Source: Prinsepia uniflora | Taxonomy: Eukaryota; Streptophyta; Magnoliopsida; Rosales; Rosaceae | NCBI GenBank assembly: GCA_032719365.1 | Contig: CM064861.1 | Coordinates: 82,518,863-82,582,862 of the forward strand | Length of the DNA: 64,000 nucleotides | Direction of reading: 5' to 3' | Shown here: positions 32,996 through 45,265 of the stretch, piece after piece | How the letters are laid out: each line of letters opens with the position of its first letter | Position numbering within the stretch: the first letter of the stretch is position 1 | The notes under the pieces: model-generated | What the model was told of the DNA's origin: nothing | What the model saw: only the letters and a program-made list of their open reading frames with translations | Database searches by the model: none | Translations under genes and position numbers: made by a program

Positions 32996-34954
32996 TTTTT
33001 AGATTTAGACCTCATCTTGTGATTGGTTAATTTGTGATTTGATGTTTTGAAGTGTGGTGGGTGGAGTTTTGTATAAAGATCCTCACTTCCCTTGTTTTAT
33101 ATTCTCATTTTCATCATCTTTTTTTTTTTTTTTTTGAAGCTAGTCTCCTTCAAAAGAATGACTATTTGATCAAATGGAGATGTAAAAAATTAGCGGTAGA
33201 ATTTTCATCTCAGAAAATTAGCAGTTGAACTTGACAAGATTTTTTTTTTTTAATGTCTTTTTATTTTGTTGATATATATTTTGCAGCAACTTTGTTGAAA
33301 GGGGAAAAAAAGATACAAATAAGAGGTCATTAATATCTAATCGCACAGAAACCGTTCCCAGAAAGTGTTCTCAAAGGGACTTATAGCCTGAAACATACAG
33401 ATAACCTCAGTTATGAGTTTAATCCATGGTGAAAACAAGAGAAGGCCAAGTACAATTTTCCTGTTTTCTGTTAAAATAAATATTGAAATTGTTTGGATAG
33501 TGAAAGTCTGAGGAATCTAAAGCCATCAGAGTTTTGAAACGTTGACATTGAATTCATCATAAATGATTTTGGACACTAATAAGTATATATGTTTTTTTGA
33601 CGGTATAAACACAAATATTAGTATCTTATAATAATAGACACACTGCAACTACTATTATTTGTCTATATTACTGTAGGCGTGTCTTTTGATCAAATAACAC
33701 AAATAAAATACTTTGTGACTAATTATCAAACATCAAAAGACACTGATGTTCTGTGCATTTTTTCTAACATTGAACTCACGTGTTTTGTTAAACTCATAGG
33801 AACAAGTATATTATTGTGTCCTCTATTCTAATTTTTAATTAATATCACAATGTAATTACATATTCATGTACAACATCACAATTAATTCACTCACATAAAA
33901 TAAGAATAAAATTTAATATAATTTAAAATTTAAATTTCACTGCAAAATACTCAGATCATTGAAATTAAACAAGATTCACCTACCCATAAATACCATAACC
34001 TCAGCATTCAAAATGAAATGTTTACATAAATCATTTACATATCCACCAATTCATACGCTTAGAGCATATGTAGCAGAGTAATCAAATTTAACTTTTAGAT
34101 AAATTTAACAAATTTTTTTTCTAAAAGCATCAAAATGGGTTTACAATGGACTAGAAAAATTTAACTTTTCTATTGATGCTAGTTATTAGTAGCTAACCGA
34201 TTCTCACTAGCTAATTCTTCATCTCGTTTCTCTCTCCTTTCCCATTCATACTCTTCATCATTTCTACTTCACAAACTATTTTTTTATTCTCAAAACTCAT
34301 CATTATTTGCATTCACAAGTTCTAAATTTTCGTGAATTATCGAAAAATTCAAAGAAAATAAAAAAATTTTCAATTTCATTTTTATTTATGGGTCGTTAAT
34401 TGACTCAGATTTTTCGTATATGATTGTGAAAAGTTTGATTCTTTCGTATATTTGTAAAATGCAGGTTTTGATATTTCACAGTTTTCAGGTGATGATTAGG
34501 AAGGTCAAGTTGCAGTGAACAAATATTGGGTATGATAATTTTAACACATTCAACAATTAGGAGGAAAAAAGAAGTAAAATTATAAACTTTACCATAAACC
34601 ATGGTTGTAACATTTAATAAAATGATGCTCCTTACTTTCTTGGAGGCGAAAAATATCCCTCGCCACATTTATCATCTCCCAAATAAGGACTTGAAGTTTA
34701 GGTTTGTTACGCTATTTTCCTTTTGAAATGGATTTCCATTTGAAATTTTAGCTATTGTGTTTGGCTCTGAATTCGATCTATCCAATTTCACCGTTAAAAT
34801 GAACATATCTATTTAAACCGTTAAAAAAAATTAGTTATATATGTATGCCTGAATTATGGGCTAGATTGATTTTGCACTCAAAATATACATATTTATTTGA
34901 ACCGTGGAAAAAATTACGTTAAAAATTAGTCATTGTAGGAAAGTTATGTTTTTA
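32996..34954. other. 3' flank of the host gene and AT-rich intergenic DNA
   Basis: The 3' UTR probably ends near 33100 (T-rich, poly-T at 33120-33136). An 11-bp inverted repeat TGTCTTTTGAT/ATCAAAAGACA at 33680-33690 and 33732-33742 may be a degraded small DNA transposon. Nothing else was recognised up to the LTR at 34955. Confidence 0.45.
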
Positions 34955-37138
34955 TGTGACGCCCTGAAAATTCGAGAAATGTAAATTTGAAAGTTTGAAT
35001 GTAAAATGACGATTTTGCCTCTGGTTATAAGGCCGAAATGTGACTTTTTTATCGGGACCTTATTTGGACTTTTAGTAAGGACCGTTGCGTAGGTCCCGAG
35101 ACGCTGAGTCCGTAGGCAAGCGCAATGCAAAAATTGGAGTTTGAATGAATGAATGACGGGTCTAAAACGATATGGGGCATTTTCGAAAAAGAAAAATTTG
35201 AAGGAAATGACGATTTTGCCCCTAGTCATAAGCGCCGAAAGTTGACTTTTTGATCGAAACACTTTCGGGACTTTCCGAAGAGACTGTTGAGTAGGTCTCG
35301 GGACGCTGAATCCGTAGACAGGCGGCATGCGTCAATCGGAGGATAGATGTGAAAGTTGCGGGTCTGCGAAGGCGAGGGGCATTTTGGTAATTTTGAAGGT
35401 AAGGGAAAAATGTTGACTTTGACTCGGACGATCAAACGGACTTTGACCAATGACTATGACGTAGTTCGGGACGTCACGAGTTCGTAGACAGACGGCACGT
35501 CGAAATCGGACATTGAACGGGAAAGTTATGGTCACGGGATTGAAATCGGTTAAACTTACGTTCCAGAATTTCGATTAAAATAATAAAAAAATATTGATAG
35601 GTGATCAATGATTATGGACCCTTGGATGAGTGACAAGTGACAAGTGTCACTCATCCCATGATTTGAGACCCCTAAATTATGGATCATGTTTCCCGTTAAT
35701 CCATGATTAATTGTGTAAAAAGGGGTGATGAGTTGCACGGTTTTGGGTAGTTTGTGAAAAACAAGTGTGAGGGTGGTGTGTGTGAGTGGACTTTGTTTTC
35801 TAACCGTGATGCATGCATATATGTTTTAAATTCTTTATTATATGATTTGATATGATTTGACATAATTGATGTTTCGATCAGGTGATTTCTCAATTTTCTG
35901 GATTATTATATTATTTTTGGCACAATTTTCGAGAAATTATGAAATTGATGTCTTGGGCGTAAGCCTGGGATTGAAAAATGATGTTTTAACTCGGATTATG
36001 ATTCAAGGATTGAAAATGATGTTTTGACTCGAATTATGAGTCAGGGATTGATTTCATGGATTTACATGAAAATGGCAACTCGGGTTACAGTTGCACAGAA
36101 TTACGTGAAATTGAGATTTTGGGCTTGAGACCCAATAGAATTGTGATTTTGATTGGATTTGTATTTCCATGTGATTACATGATGATATTGATGATTTTCA
36201 GATTTATGGAATAAATCGGGACTTTGGTTTTCTGGATTTGAGGAAACTATATTTTGGGGCTGAGACCCTGTGTTGATAATGATTTGAGTTTTAAACGCAA
36301 CTGTTTTCACTGGTTTTCATGATGGTGATGTGTTGCGGATATTTAGGGCTTTCAGATGGAAATGTGTTTTCCCCAAAGTGCACCCTGTATTGTGGATATT
36401 TAGGACTTCTGGTTGGGAATGTGTTTTCCCCAGAGTGCACCCTGGAGATAACGCTCGCCTCTGGGATGGGATGTGTTCGCCCGGAGAGGTCACATAGCAC
36501 GGTCTGTTGTCGTGCAGCCGAAGGAGGCTCGACTCAGACCAGATGTGCTGGATTATGTGGAGATCGGTCAGTGATGTGTTCACGACGATCTGGATTTTCG
36601 ACTAGTGATGTGTTCACAGCGACATGCTAGGATTTTGAGTGGTCCTTGAGCCTATTTGATTTGCACGCGTTGCAGGGATAACGTGAATAATGAGATTGGA
36701 TATGGAAATAAGACTCGTGGATTTATTGAGATTTGAATTGATTTGATGAACATGAATTTCAAGGAAAATGTGGACACAAAATTTAGAAACATTTTTTGAT
36801 TTTATCGGTCCACTATTAATACTTGATTGATTTCACACTATTACTCATGTTTTATGATAAGCATGCATGTTTGTGAAAACTGGAGGCTAAGAATGTGTTT
36901 TGGTAAATGTATTTATAAAAGTTTGTTTTGTGCACTCACACCTTTTCTGTTTTATTGACCCTCCAGGTCGTGGCGCGATGCTCGAGGCTATTTGAGAGGT
37001 GGAGGTATGAGTGGGCACAGGTGCAGTTATCCCTTGTTTGGCAAGTCTTGGAGGGTAATTTCGGAACCTCAGTTGACTTGTCAGACGGGAGCAGGACCGG
37101 GCACGTTTATCAAAGTCCTTCGGGGACGGGTCCTATCA
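34955..37138 (+). repeat. E7: LTR with LTR-like ends, no clean target duplication
   Basis: Starts TGTGACGCCCTGAAAATTCG and ends GACGGGTCCTATCA. Three accessory modules lie at 35005-35500, and a damaged palindrome (GGATGAGTGACAAGTGACAAGTGTC, duplicated half) is at 35623-35655. The leader region and GC stem are absent, consistent with an internal deletion near 35730. The hairpin domain is at 35780-36941. The flanks TTTTA and CCAAA do not match, so whether this is a solo LTR or part of E12's own LTR is unresolved. Confidence 0.65.
35780..36941 (+). other. Bounded hairpin domain of E7, TGTGT loops
   Basis: Boundaries GTGTGAGTGGAC (35780-35791) and GTGCACTCACAC (36930-36941, one mismatch). Inside: GGAAA-tgtgt-TTTCC (36358-36372), GGGAA/TTCCC (36415-36430), GCACG/CGTGC (36497-36515), CCAG-atgtg-CTGG (36539-36551), GTGA-tgtgt-TCAC (36571-36583, within outer arms AGATCG/CGATCT) and GTGA-tgtgt-TCAC (36605-36617). 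Confidence 0.65.
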
Positions 37139-37733
37139 CCAAATCATGAGTCAGCTATAGGATGACTCATTAATTGTTGAGTAACATCTGCCAGTTAGAA
37201 AATGAGATTGATGGCATTGGTTGTCGTTTGAAATCAAGTGAAGATAAGTGAAGTCAAATGAAGACAAACATAAACAAACACATACATATCTATAGTTGAA
37301 CAATTTAACCCCAGATATGGAGAGACTCAACAGAGAGAATAAAAGTGATTTATAGAGTGAAAAATGAGAAGAAAGAGGAGAGAAAACTGAAAGAAAACTC
37401 ACAAACCTGAAGAGAAAACTCGAAACCAGATTTTGGGCACTTGAATCTCGATTTTCAAGTGTTGGACCAATTGAAGTGAAATTAAGCTGAGATTAAGCCT
37501 TCTGGGAGCCAAACGACTCGAACCAAATAAAACGGGAAGGGAATTGATGGAGATTTGACTGAAAACGGTCCTTACGACGTCTCTCAAATTTGAGGCTTGG
37601 TTGGATTAATTCAAGGTAAGAATAGATGTAATTGATTTCGAAAATGCGTTTATAGGACTCTTCTGTGACTTCCTAGTTAATTAGAATCAACAATTGAGTT
37701 CTAATTGGGGGAATTGAAAACTTGAATTTGACG

Positions 37734-37738
37734 ACAGG
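37734..37738. repeat. Left target-site duplication of E8 (ACAGG)
   Basis: ACAGG precedes the E8 LTR border TGTCAGG and is repeated at 52801-52805 directly after the other LTR border GTTACA, fixing E8 as one 15.1-kb insertion including its own nested LTRs. Confidence 0.93.
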
Positions 37739-40634
37739 TGTCAGGACCCGTCCTCAATCCCCCTGAGATTAACGAGGAACGCCCCTGATCCCGTCTGACA
37801 CGAAGTGTCAGACAAGGGAAATTTCCAACCTTTGCTCTCTCGGGCTATCAGAGTACGCCAGGATCCGAAGGAGGTATGTGATATCTCGGTCTCTGCTACA
37901 GTCCGCGCCGTATCCAACCTGAAGGGTATTAAAAACAGAAAGACTGTGAGTGGACAAAAAGTAATGAGTTCGTAAATACATTTTATAAAGACCTTTATAC
38001 CCTTCACTAAAAAGCATTCATGCATAGTAAAACCATTTATCCAATAACATATGTTTAAACAACCATAATTAGGGACTCAGCCCCAAGTTCCGTAAATACA
38101 AGTCACATAGGCTCCTGCCCAAAACCATTTACAGAAAACCATAACATAATAAACATATGTGGGACCTCAGCCCAAATCCATTTATCATCATAAAACACAA
38201 TTTCCCAAACCAATTGAAATCATGTTTATCCATTATATTTCATATCCAAGAACCTGTCACGGTATATAGAGCTACGCGCGTGCTAACTGGTGTCTCAAAC
38301 CCAAGTCTCTCCAGGGTCCACCCAGGTCAATGTCCGTATATCAACGACCCTCCTTGAAGGTAACAAACCATGCCCATCCTGAGAGTAAGGAACCCAACTG
38401 GGGGGCGACTCCACTCAGTCAGTGCTCTGTGACTACTCCGGGGTCCACCCAGTCCAATGACCCTCCCCGAAGGAGACAATCATATATAAAGGATGGCATA
38501 TGAAAAACCTTTTGTAATCATTCTTGAAACCTTTCAAGTATTCATGCTCGGCCCCCATAAGCCATCATGAACCATAAAATCCTTTCCAAGGGTTCATGTC
38601 GGTTCCCATAAACCGTCATGACCCGTAAATCCATTTCAAGGGTTCATGCTGGTTCCCATAAACCGTCATGAACCATAAAATCCATTTGTAACACATAGTT
38701 GGGCCCTAGGCCCGTATCCACATACAAACTGGACCTCAGGCCCGATTCGTAAACCAACTGGGCCTCATTCCCGATACCTCATTAAATCAAATGGGTCTCA
38801 TGCCCGATTCCATATTTCCAAATCCGAAATAAATTTAAGAACCAATTGAGCCTCCGACCCGAGAACGTCATTAAAAGGGACTTCGAGTCCGAGGGTTCGT
38901 GAATCAAATGGGTTTCGAACCCGAGTTTACCTTTTCAAATCCAAAACCATTTCATGAAATCATATCCAAAATCATAAATACAGAAAATCAGTGTAAAACC
39001 AAAAACCTCGATTTACGTGCAAGCACGTAAAACACCTCGTAAAGCGTGAAACCATATAAATCACAATCATCCAATTCAACATCATAGAATCATAATCATA
39101 ATCCATATAAAACATTTATGCATGAATCACAGTTTAGAAATCAAAGTCCACTCACATACCGTCCAAGCTGCCGCCTCGATTTGCGTGCCATACGACTCTC
39201 CAGAGCCAATCACCGTCACCAGGACTCCTAAACCTGTCCAAATCGTAATAGAAGGTTATTAACTACTTAATTAACCTCCCACAAAAGTACCGTAATTTTC
39301 CGGTATTTCTAACTTTTTTAAATCTCGATCCGAAACCTTCCGATGGCCCGAACATTATCGAAACGGTGTCTGATCGACACGAAACCAGTCCCAAAAAGTT
39401 CGTTACATCGAAAAGAAGATTTCACGTGTTGAACACTTTCCCAAACAGTAGGACACGCGCCCCCACGCGCCCAATGAAGTCTCCTGCGCGTGAGAACACG
39501 CGCCGCACTGTAGCGATGTCTTCAACTCACAGTGAACCGGTTCTCTGGTTCCTGGACCGGTCTGGACTGGCGTGACCGGTCCACTGGTTTTTCCTCCCCT
39601 ATTTCGGTCTGATTCGATCCCTAATCACTCCATTCTTCTTATCCTAACCTATCCTATCATTTCTAATCATTAAAACAAAGCAAGAACCATATAAAACCCA
39701 TGGTTCGATTATCCTCCTCACGGTCCATTTTTCCCGATCAGCCTCCATGGCGTCTCAGCCGTTAAACCCATTAAAAAACTTCATATCAAGTCCCTAGCAA
39801 CCTAAATAACCCTATCCAAACGTCCAAAACAACCCATAATGCATAAATCGACAAATAGAGGAAAAATGGGTTAACCGATTATCTTCTCGGTTTTTCTCAT
39901 CCATGCCGACGTCCATGGTGGGTCTGGCAGTCCAGCAGCCATCCTTAGTCTCTCACAACACTCTCTGGTCTCTCAGATGATCATAAGGGGTGAAGGTTTG
40001 AGATTTTGGGTGAAATGAGATCGGGTGGGTTTGTTTGGATGAATGGAAAGCAAGAAGATGATCGATGCATGTATGTGAAGGAATGGCCAGTGGATGGGTG
40101 ACACTTGTCACTCATCCATTGGGCAGGAACTAAATATCTGGGGCCCACTAGAATCTAAAAGTCACTTGTTTCGTAATTCGTGCAATAGTTCCCCGAAACT
40201 TCCTTGAACCGTAACTTCGCTGTCGAACATCCGTATTCGACGTGCCGCCTGCCTACGGATTCGTATCGTCCCGTTCTATGTAAAGGTCCTTGGCCCTTGG
40301 TCATCGGACCTCCCGGTCGAAACGTCAACTATTTGCCCTTTTTAACTAAAATTACCAAAATGCCCTTAAGGTTCCAAACGTCATAACTTCCTCCTCGAAT
40401 GTCGAAATTGAACGTGCCACCTGTCTATGAACTTGTGACGTCACGAACTACGTCACGGTCATTGGTCAAAGTCCATTTGACCACCAGATCGAAAAGTCAA
40501 TTTTTTGCCCACTCCCAAGGGCAAAACGGTCATTTTGCATCGTTCGTCCGATTTCGCCTAACTAATCACCGATTAACCTCACTAATCGTGATTAGTCACC
40601 AATCTAATCCCAGGATTCGGGACGGGTCGTTACA
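37739..40634 (-). repeat. E8 3' LTR (2896 bp)
   Basis: Minus strand from TGTAACGACCCGTCCCGAAT at 40634 to ...CGGGTCCTGACA at 37739. The hairpin domain is at 37944-39156, the GC stem GCGCGTG/CACGCGC at 39486-39503, the G-box-like palindrome GGATGGGTGACA-CT-TGTCACTCATCC arms at 40092-40117, and two accessory modules at 40230-40500. Confidence 0.92.
37944..39156 (-). other. Bounded hairpin domain of the E8 3' LTR
   Basis: Boundaries CTGTGAGTGGAC (37944-37955) and GTCCACTCACA (39146-39156), with ATGCAT inside both (near 38012 and 39118). The array of 13-nt units includes GGGCC-CTA-GGCCC (38701-38713), GGACC-TCA-GGCCC (38731-38743, a G-U pair in minus-strand RNA), GGACT-TCG-AGTCC (38878-38890) and GGGTT-TCG-AACCC (38910-38922). 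Units at about 38761, 38791 and 38848 keep only the outer pairs. The 5' LTR copy lies at 50192-51405. Confidence 0.65.
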
Positions 40635-41476
40635 ACCTTCCCTCCTTAATTTATTTCTTCCTCGAAATTCCAACTGACCTAAATCCAACCTTTATTCCTT
40701 CCTTAATTAGTTTCGTACTCGAAACTCCAACTATTCTGATTCCACATCCACCTCGTGGAAATAATTCGATCTCATGACACGTGTACACTCGTACACCCAC
40801 TTGTCAACATAAAACTTATCTGCAACCAGACGTACCACTAACACTCACGTCGCATTGACTACATTCGACCACGTCAAATGACAATAATCACAAGTTCCGT
40901 ACTGACACCACTTGTCAGTATCAGAGCAGCCTGAGTATCCTATGAGCTAACCACTGGTCAAATCTACCAACTTGTCGACACAACCAACTCGACGGTTCCT
41001 TTCTCAATCTCAATCTATCCTACTATCTGCTCCCAAAAGGAGTCACCAAACCTCACTCAACGATCCACGAAACATCCGACAAACTGTCACCACTTGACAG
41101 TCGTTAGTCGAAAACTGACACTATACTCCCTCGTGGTTACACTAACCACCAACTCACTCAACCTGAGTATACAAGCACCAACATCTAACTCGACCTGTGT
41201 GTAACGAGACCCATCAGTAATACCATGACCCAGTGCACAGTATCCAACGTCCAGTCCACGTTCTCGACTAATCCAATGGTATCGGAACTAAGCCGACTAC
41301 CAATACGCTCACCAACGTACCCACGGTATAACCTATATACCGTCACCAGGCACCACAAGTCTGCCCGGTATCATATCTCAAACTACGTACAAGGTACATA
41401 CGTCCATCTACCAACCTACAACAACAACGACAACCACAACAATAACAACAACAACACGACCACCTAGGTCGTATCC
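40635..41476 (-). other. E8 interior, 3' piece with polypurine tract
   Basis: Next to the LTR the minus strand reads TGGAATTTCGAGGAAGAAAT, a short stretch, then TTAAGGAGGGAAGGT, matching the chromovirus purine tract. The rest is non-coding, with CAA/ACAAC-rich sequence near 41420-41460. It is broken at 41476 by E9. Confidence 0.8.
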
Positions 41477-44400
41477 TGTAACGACCCGTCCCGAATATCG
41501 GGATTTAATAATATTTAATTATGATTTACTAATCTGGGATTAGTTGGGTGATTTCGGACGAATTGTGCAAAATGACCGTTTTGCCCCTAGGCATGGGCAA
41601 AACGTTGGCTTTTATTTCGGATGGTCAAATGGACTTTGACCGATGACCGTGACGTAGTTCGGGACGTCACGAGTTCATATACAGGCGGCACGTTCGATTC
41701 CGACGTTCGTGGTCAAAGTTATGATGTACGGAAGTGCAAGGGCATTTTCGTAATTTGGACAAAATAAGGGGAAATGTTGACTTTTGACTGGGAGGTCCGA
41801 TGGACGAGGGCCAAGGACCGTTACGTAGGTATCGTCGATACGAATCTAACGACAGGTGGCATGCCGAAATCGGAAATTCGACGACGAAGTTATGGTCAAG
41901 GAAACGAATTTACGAACCGAGGCTCCGATTAAAATAATAATATAATAATGAACAGTAACCAGTGACTGAACACACTTGGATGAGTGACAAGTGTCACTCA
42001 TCCCTTAATTTCAGGCATAAAACCAGATCCCATGTTTTGGGGAAACATAATTATTATGTTTTATTAATTAATTAAATTAAATTAATCTTTTAATTTCCAT
42101 TAAACCTCTTCTAATTTCCTAACCGTGTACAACCCAAAACCACAATTCATTCCACCCTTAATCTCCTCTCCATCAGCTGATCTTGAGTGTGCAAATTGGA
42201 GACAATTCAGAGACGGATTTAGTGAGGGAAACACGAGGGATTGAGGGGGACCGTAGAACTGGAATTCGGAAATTTGATTTTTGGGAGGGAAATTCGAATT
42301 GGGAGAATTAGGCCGTGAGGATCGCAATTGAGCTCACATTCAGCTTCCTGGGATCACGACGATCATAATTGTCGAAGAAACGAGATAAATTGGTGCCGTT
42401 TTGGCTCTGATCGAGCTTAGTGACAGAGGAAGGAAATCGAGGTTGAGTCGTGATCGTGGAGTGTTTAGACGACGGAATTGAGGTGGGGAAACTACTTCTC
42501 ATGATCCCACGATGCTTCTGGGTTCGTCAATTGAAAGAAAACGGCGGTGGTTGACAGAACTCCATGGTTGAATAGTGACGGTGTTCGTGCTTGAGTCGTG
42601 ACGATTGAGCGCGGGATTGAAGCAATTGAGTTAGGGGAAATGCTTAACGGAGTCCATGGAAGCTTCTGGTTGAATCAATTTAAGGAAATCAATTGGAATT
42701 GCAGGAATTCCATGAACGAACAGTAACCGGAGTGTTCTTGGTGTTCATCATTGAATCGTGGAATTGTAGGTAAGGAATTGTGTAATTGAGTTTACAGAAC
42801 TTAAATTGAATTTAAAACGAAACTAACTGAATGATCAATTGGAAGATTTAGGGTTGAATTGATGGACTTTGAACCGGGACGTCTCGCGGGCTGTTTGGAC
42901 CCGTTTACCAGACATACGGGTTAGGCTGGTGACACTGTAGCAGGCGCGTGGGTTTCACGCGCAGCCACTCACGGCGACGCGTGACGGCGCGTGGGCACGA
43001 AACTCGAGGTGAGGTCAACATGACTCCTGTCCTATTTAATGTAACGAACATTTTGGAATTGGTTTCGTGTCGATCGGACACTGTTTCGTTATTGTTCGGG
43101 ATGTCCGAAGGTTTTAAATCCAGTTTAAAAATACTTAAAAATTCGGGAAAATTACGGGACTTGAATAGGATGTTAATGATGAGGTTAGTAATCCTCTAAT
43201 GTAATTTGAACAGGATTGGGAGTCCCGGTGATAGTGGTGTGGCCCGGAAAGGCCTATGGCACGCGTGGACATTGGTTTGTGAGTGGACATTGGTTTCATA
43301 AATTCGATGCATGCATAACTGTTTTCTGATTGTTATAATTATGATTAAATGATTTACTTTGGATATCGGTGAATTTAAAATGATTTCACGTATTTCGAGG
43401 TGAATTACGTATTTGCACGTAAATCGAGATTTTCTGGATTTTCACCGATTTCCATAAATGTGGTTGAATATGATTTCATGAAACGGTTACGAACTTGAAT
43501 AAAGTAAAATCGGGCCAGGGGCCCAGTTGAACTATGAAATCGGGCCAGGGGCCCAGTTAACTTGTGGAATCGGGCCAGGGGCCCAGTTGATTTCTACATG
43601 TGATTGCGGGTCGGGGACCCTAAAATGGAATTGAATAAATGTTTTCTGGTTTACATTTTATATATGTTCACATGCTGGAATCAATAAATGGTTTTGATGA
43701 TATTTCGGTTATGGCACGTTTCACGGTATTTGGGCATGAGACCCGTTTGATGAAACGTAACGATCGGTTCAGATTTTACCTACGTATACATATATGTTTT
43801 GCATGTGGATATCAATAAAATGTATTTGGTACTGCACTGTATAGATCCTTCCATATTATATTGTCTCCTCCGGATGAGGTACCCCGGAGAGGTCACGGAC
43901 GTCTAGTACGTCCAGCGTCTATGACGCTAAGCATTAGGGGATGCTGTACCCGAACGGGGTTCGGGGATTGAACTCGGAAATTGAGACCCGAGTGGCACGC
44001 GTAGCCTTGTGATTGTGACCTTATTGACGTCAGGGACGTCAGACATCAGGGATGTCGGATTGGAGTGTATAGTGCAGTGGCTAAAATTATGGTTATGGTT
44101 TATATTATATGCCTTATGGTTAATATTACTGGATTTATGAAATAACTTTTGGATTGACTTCTGGAAATTGAAACTATGCTTTGGTTTCCGGGCTAAGGCC
44201 CTAATGGTTATTTCTAAATAAATGTGTGATCATTGGTTTTTGGCGCATGCATATGATTTTACTGAGGGGCATAAATGTCTTATAAATGTTTTTACAGACT
44301 TGTTTATTTTTGTCCACTCACAGCTTTTGTTTTTAATGCCCTTCAGGTTGATTCCGGATACGACTGCAGTAGAGACTTGAGCATCGCACACCTCCTCCAT

Positions 44401-44530
44401 CGATCCTTACGCACTCTGGAAGCCCGTTTGGGCAATGGCAATCGGTTATCCCTTGTCTGACGCCTCTTGTCAGACGGGAGCATGTCACATTCCATGGTAA
44501 TCCCGGGGGGGATTGGGATGGGTCGTGTCA
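41477..44530 (+). mobile_element. E9: solo LTR in E8 (3054 bp, duplication TATCC)
   Basis: Starts TGTAACGACCCGTCCCGAAT, ends GATGGGTCGTGTCA, and is flanked by TATCC at 41472-41476 and 44531-44535. It is closest to the E11 LTR. Contents: modules (41640-41880), palindrome (41978-42003), GC stem GCGCGTGG-gtt-TCACGCGC (42944-42962), donor-like AG|GTAAGG (42770), hairpin domain (43279-44321) and acceptor-like CCCTTCAG (44346). A solo LTR arises by recombination between the two LTRs of a full element. Confidence 0.95.
43279..44321 (+). other. Bounded hairpin domain of E9
   Basis: Boundaries GTGAGTGGAC (43279-43288) and GTCCACTCAC (44312-44321). First array: GGGCC-AGG-GGCCC at 43512, 43542 and 43572, then GGGTC-GGG-GACCC at 43608-43620. 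Second array: GGACGT/ACGTCC (43897-43913), AGCGTC-TAT-GACGCT (43914-43928), AGCAT/ATGCT (43930-43945), CCGAAC-GGG-GTTCGG (43950-43964), ACTCGG/CCGAGT (43972-43993), GACGTC-AGG-GACGTC (44026-44040) and GACATC-AGG-GATGTC (44042-44056). Confidence 0.75.
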
Positions 44531-45265
44531 TATCCAAACACGTTTCAATTTTGGAGTCCATCTGTCCAATCCAGTATTTGACATATTACAACTCCGACCC
44601 ATTATCCATTTTCAAATTTGAATCTGAAATCATCATTCCGTAAGCTAGCATTTGGAATAACCATTCCGAACCCAAATCCAGAAATCTGATTCCAAAACCC
44701 GAAATCTCGTTCTCGTCTACCGAGACGTACAAAAACCGAACCTATCGGTTACCTGCTTAGACGATTACCTCAATACATTTGATTGACTTCACAGGGAAGC
44801 CAATCCCATCATCCACACATCTAAGGCTGACCAAATCCGACCTCGTCGGACACCTACTCGCCTGAGTAATATACCATAAGGGATTTACCTCGAAAAGAAG
44901 TTCAGTCCCATCATCCTCAACTCAACTATCCAAGTAAGAGTGATAAACTCTCCACCTATATGGATTATCAAGATCACAATCCAGATCCAACACTACGTCA
45001 ACCGACCATAGACATCACGATCAAGATCCACTTAGGATCCACACAGTCAACTACCAGATTCCAAGTCATAGGGTCTTACACCCTCAATGAATCTGCATAT
45101 TGTCAGATCGTTCATCAACCAATTCCCACATCTAAACAGATCAGTCAACGAAGAGACACGCTGTGACTGTGGGTTCTCTCTGATTACCTCGTATTGATCC
45201 TTGTCCTTCCACCTAGGAAAATCCAAGGGTGATCCAATATGATAACATCAAAAACTCATCCTACG
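44531..45265 (-). other. E8 interior, middle piece
   Basis: Non-coding in all frames. By eye it is similar in reverse orientation to E11 interior around 57720-58250 (for example the GATCATCCAGATTGG/AGTGATAAACTCTC stretch). It is bounded by E9 on the left and E10 on the right. Confidence 0.75.

Noticed and set aside
33680..33742. 11-bp inverted repeat as a MITE
   Set aside because: Only 63 bp in total, no target duplication or second copy in the window; too weak to call.
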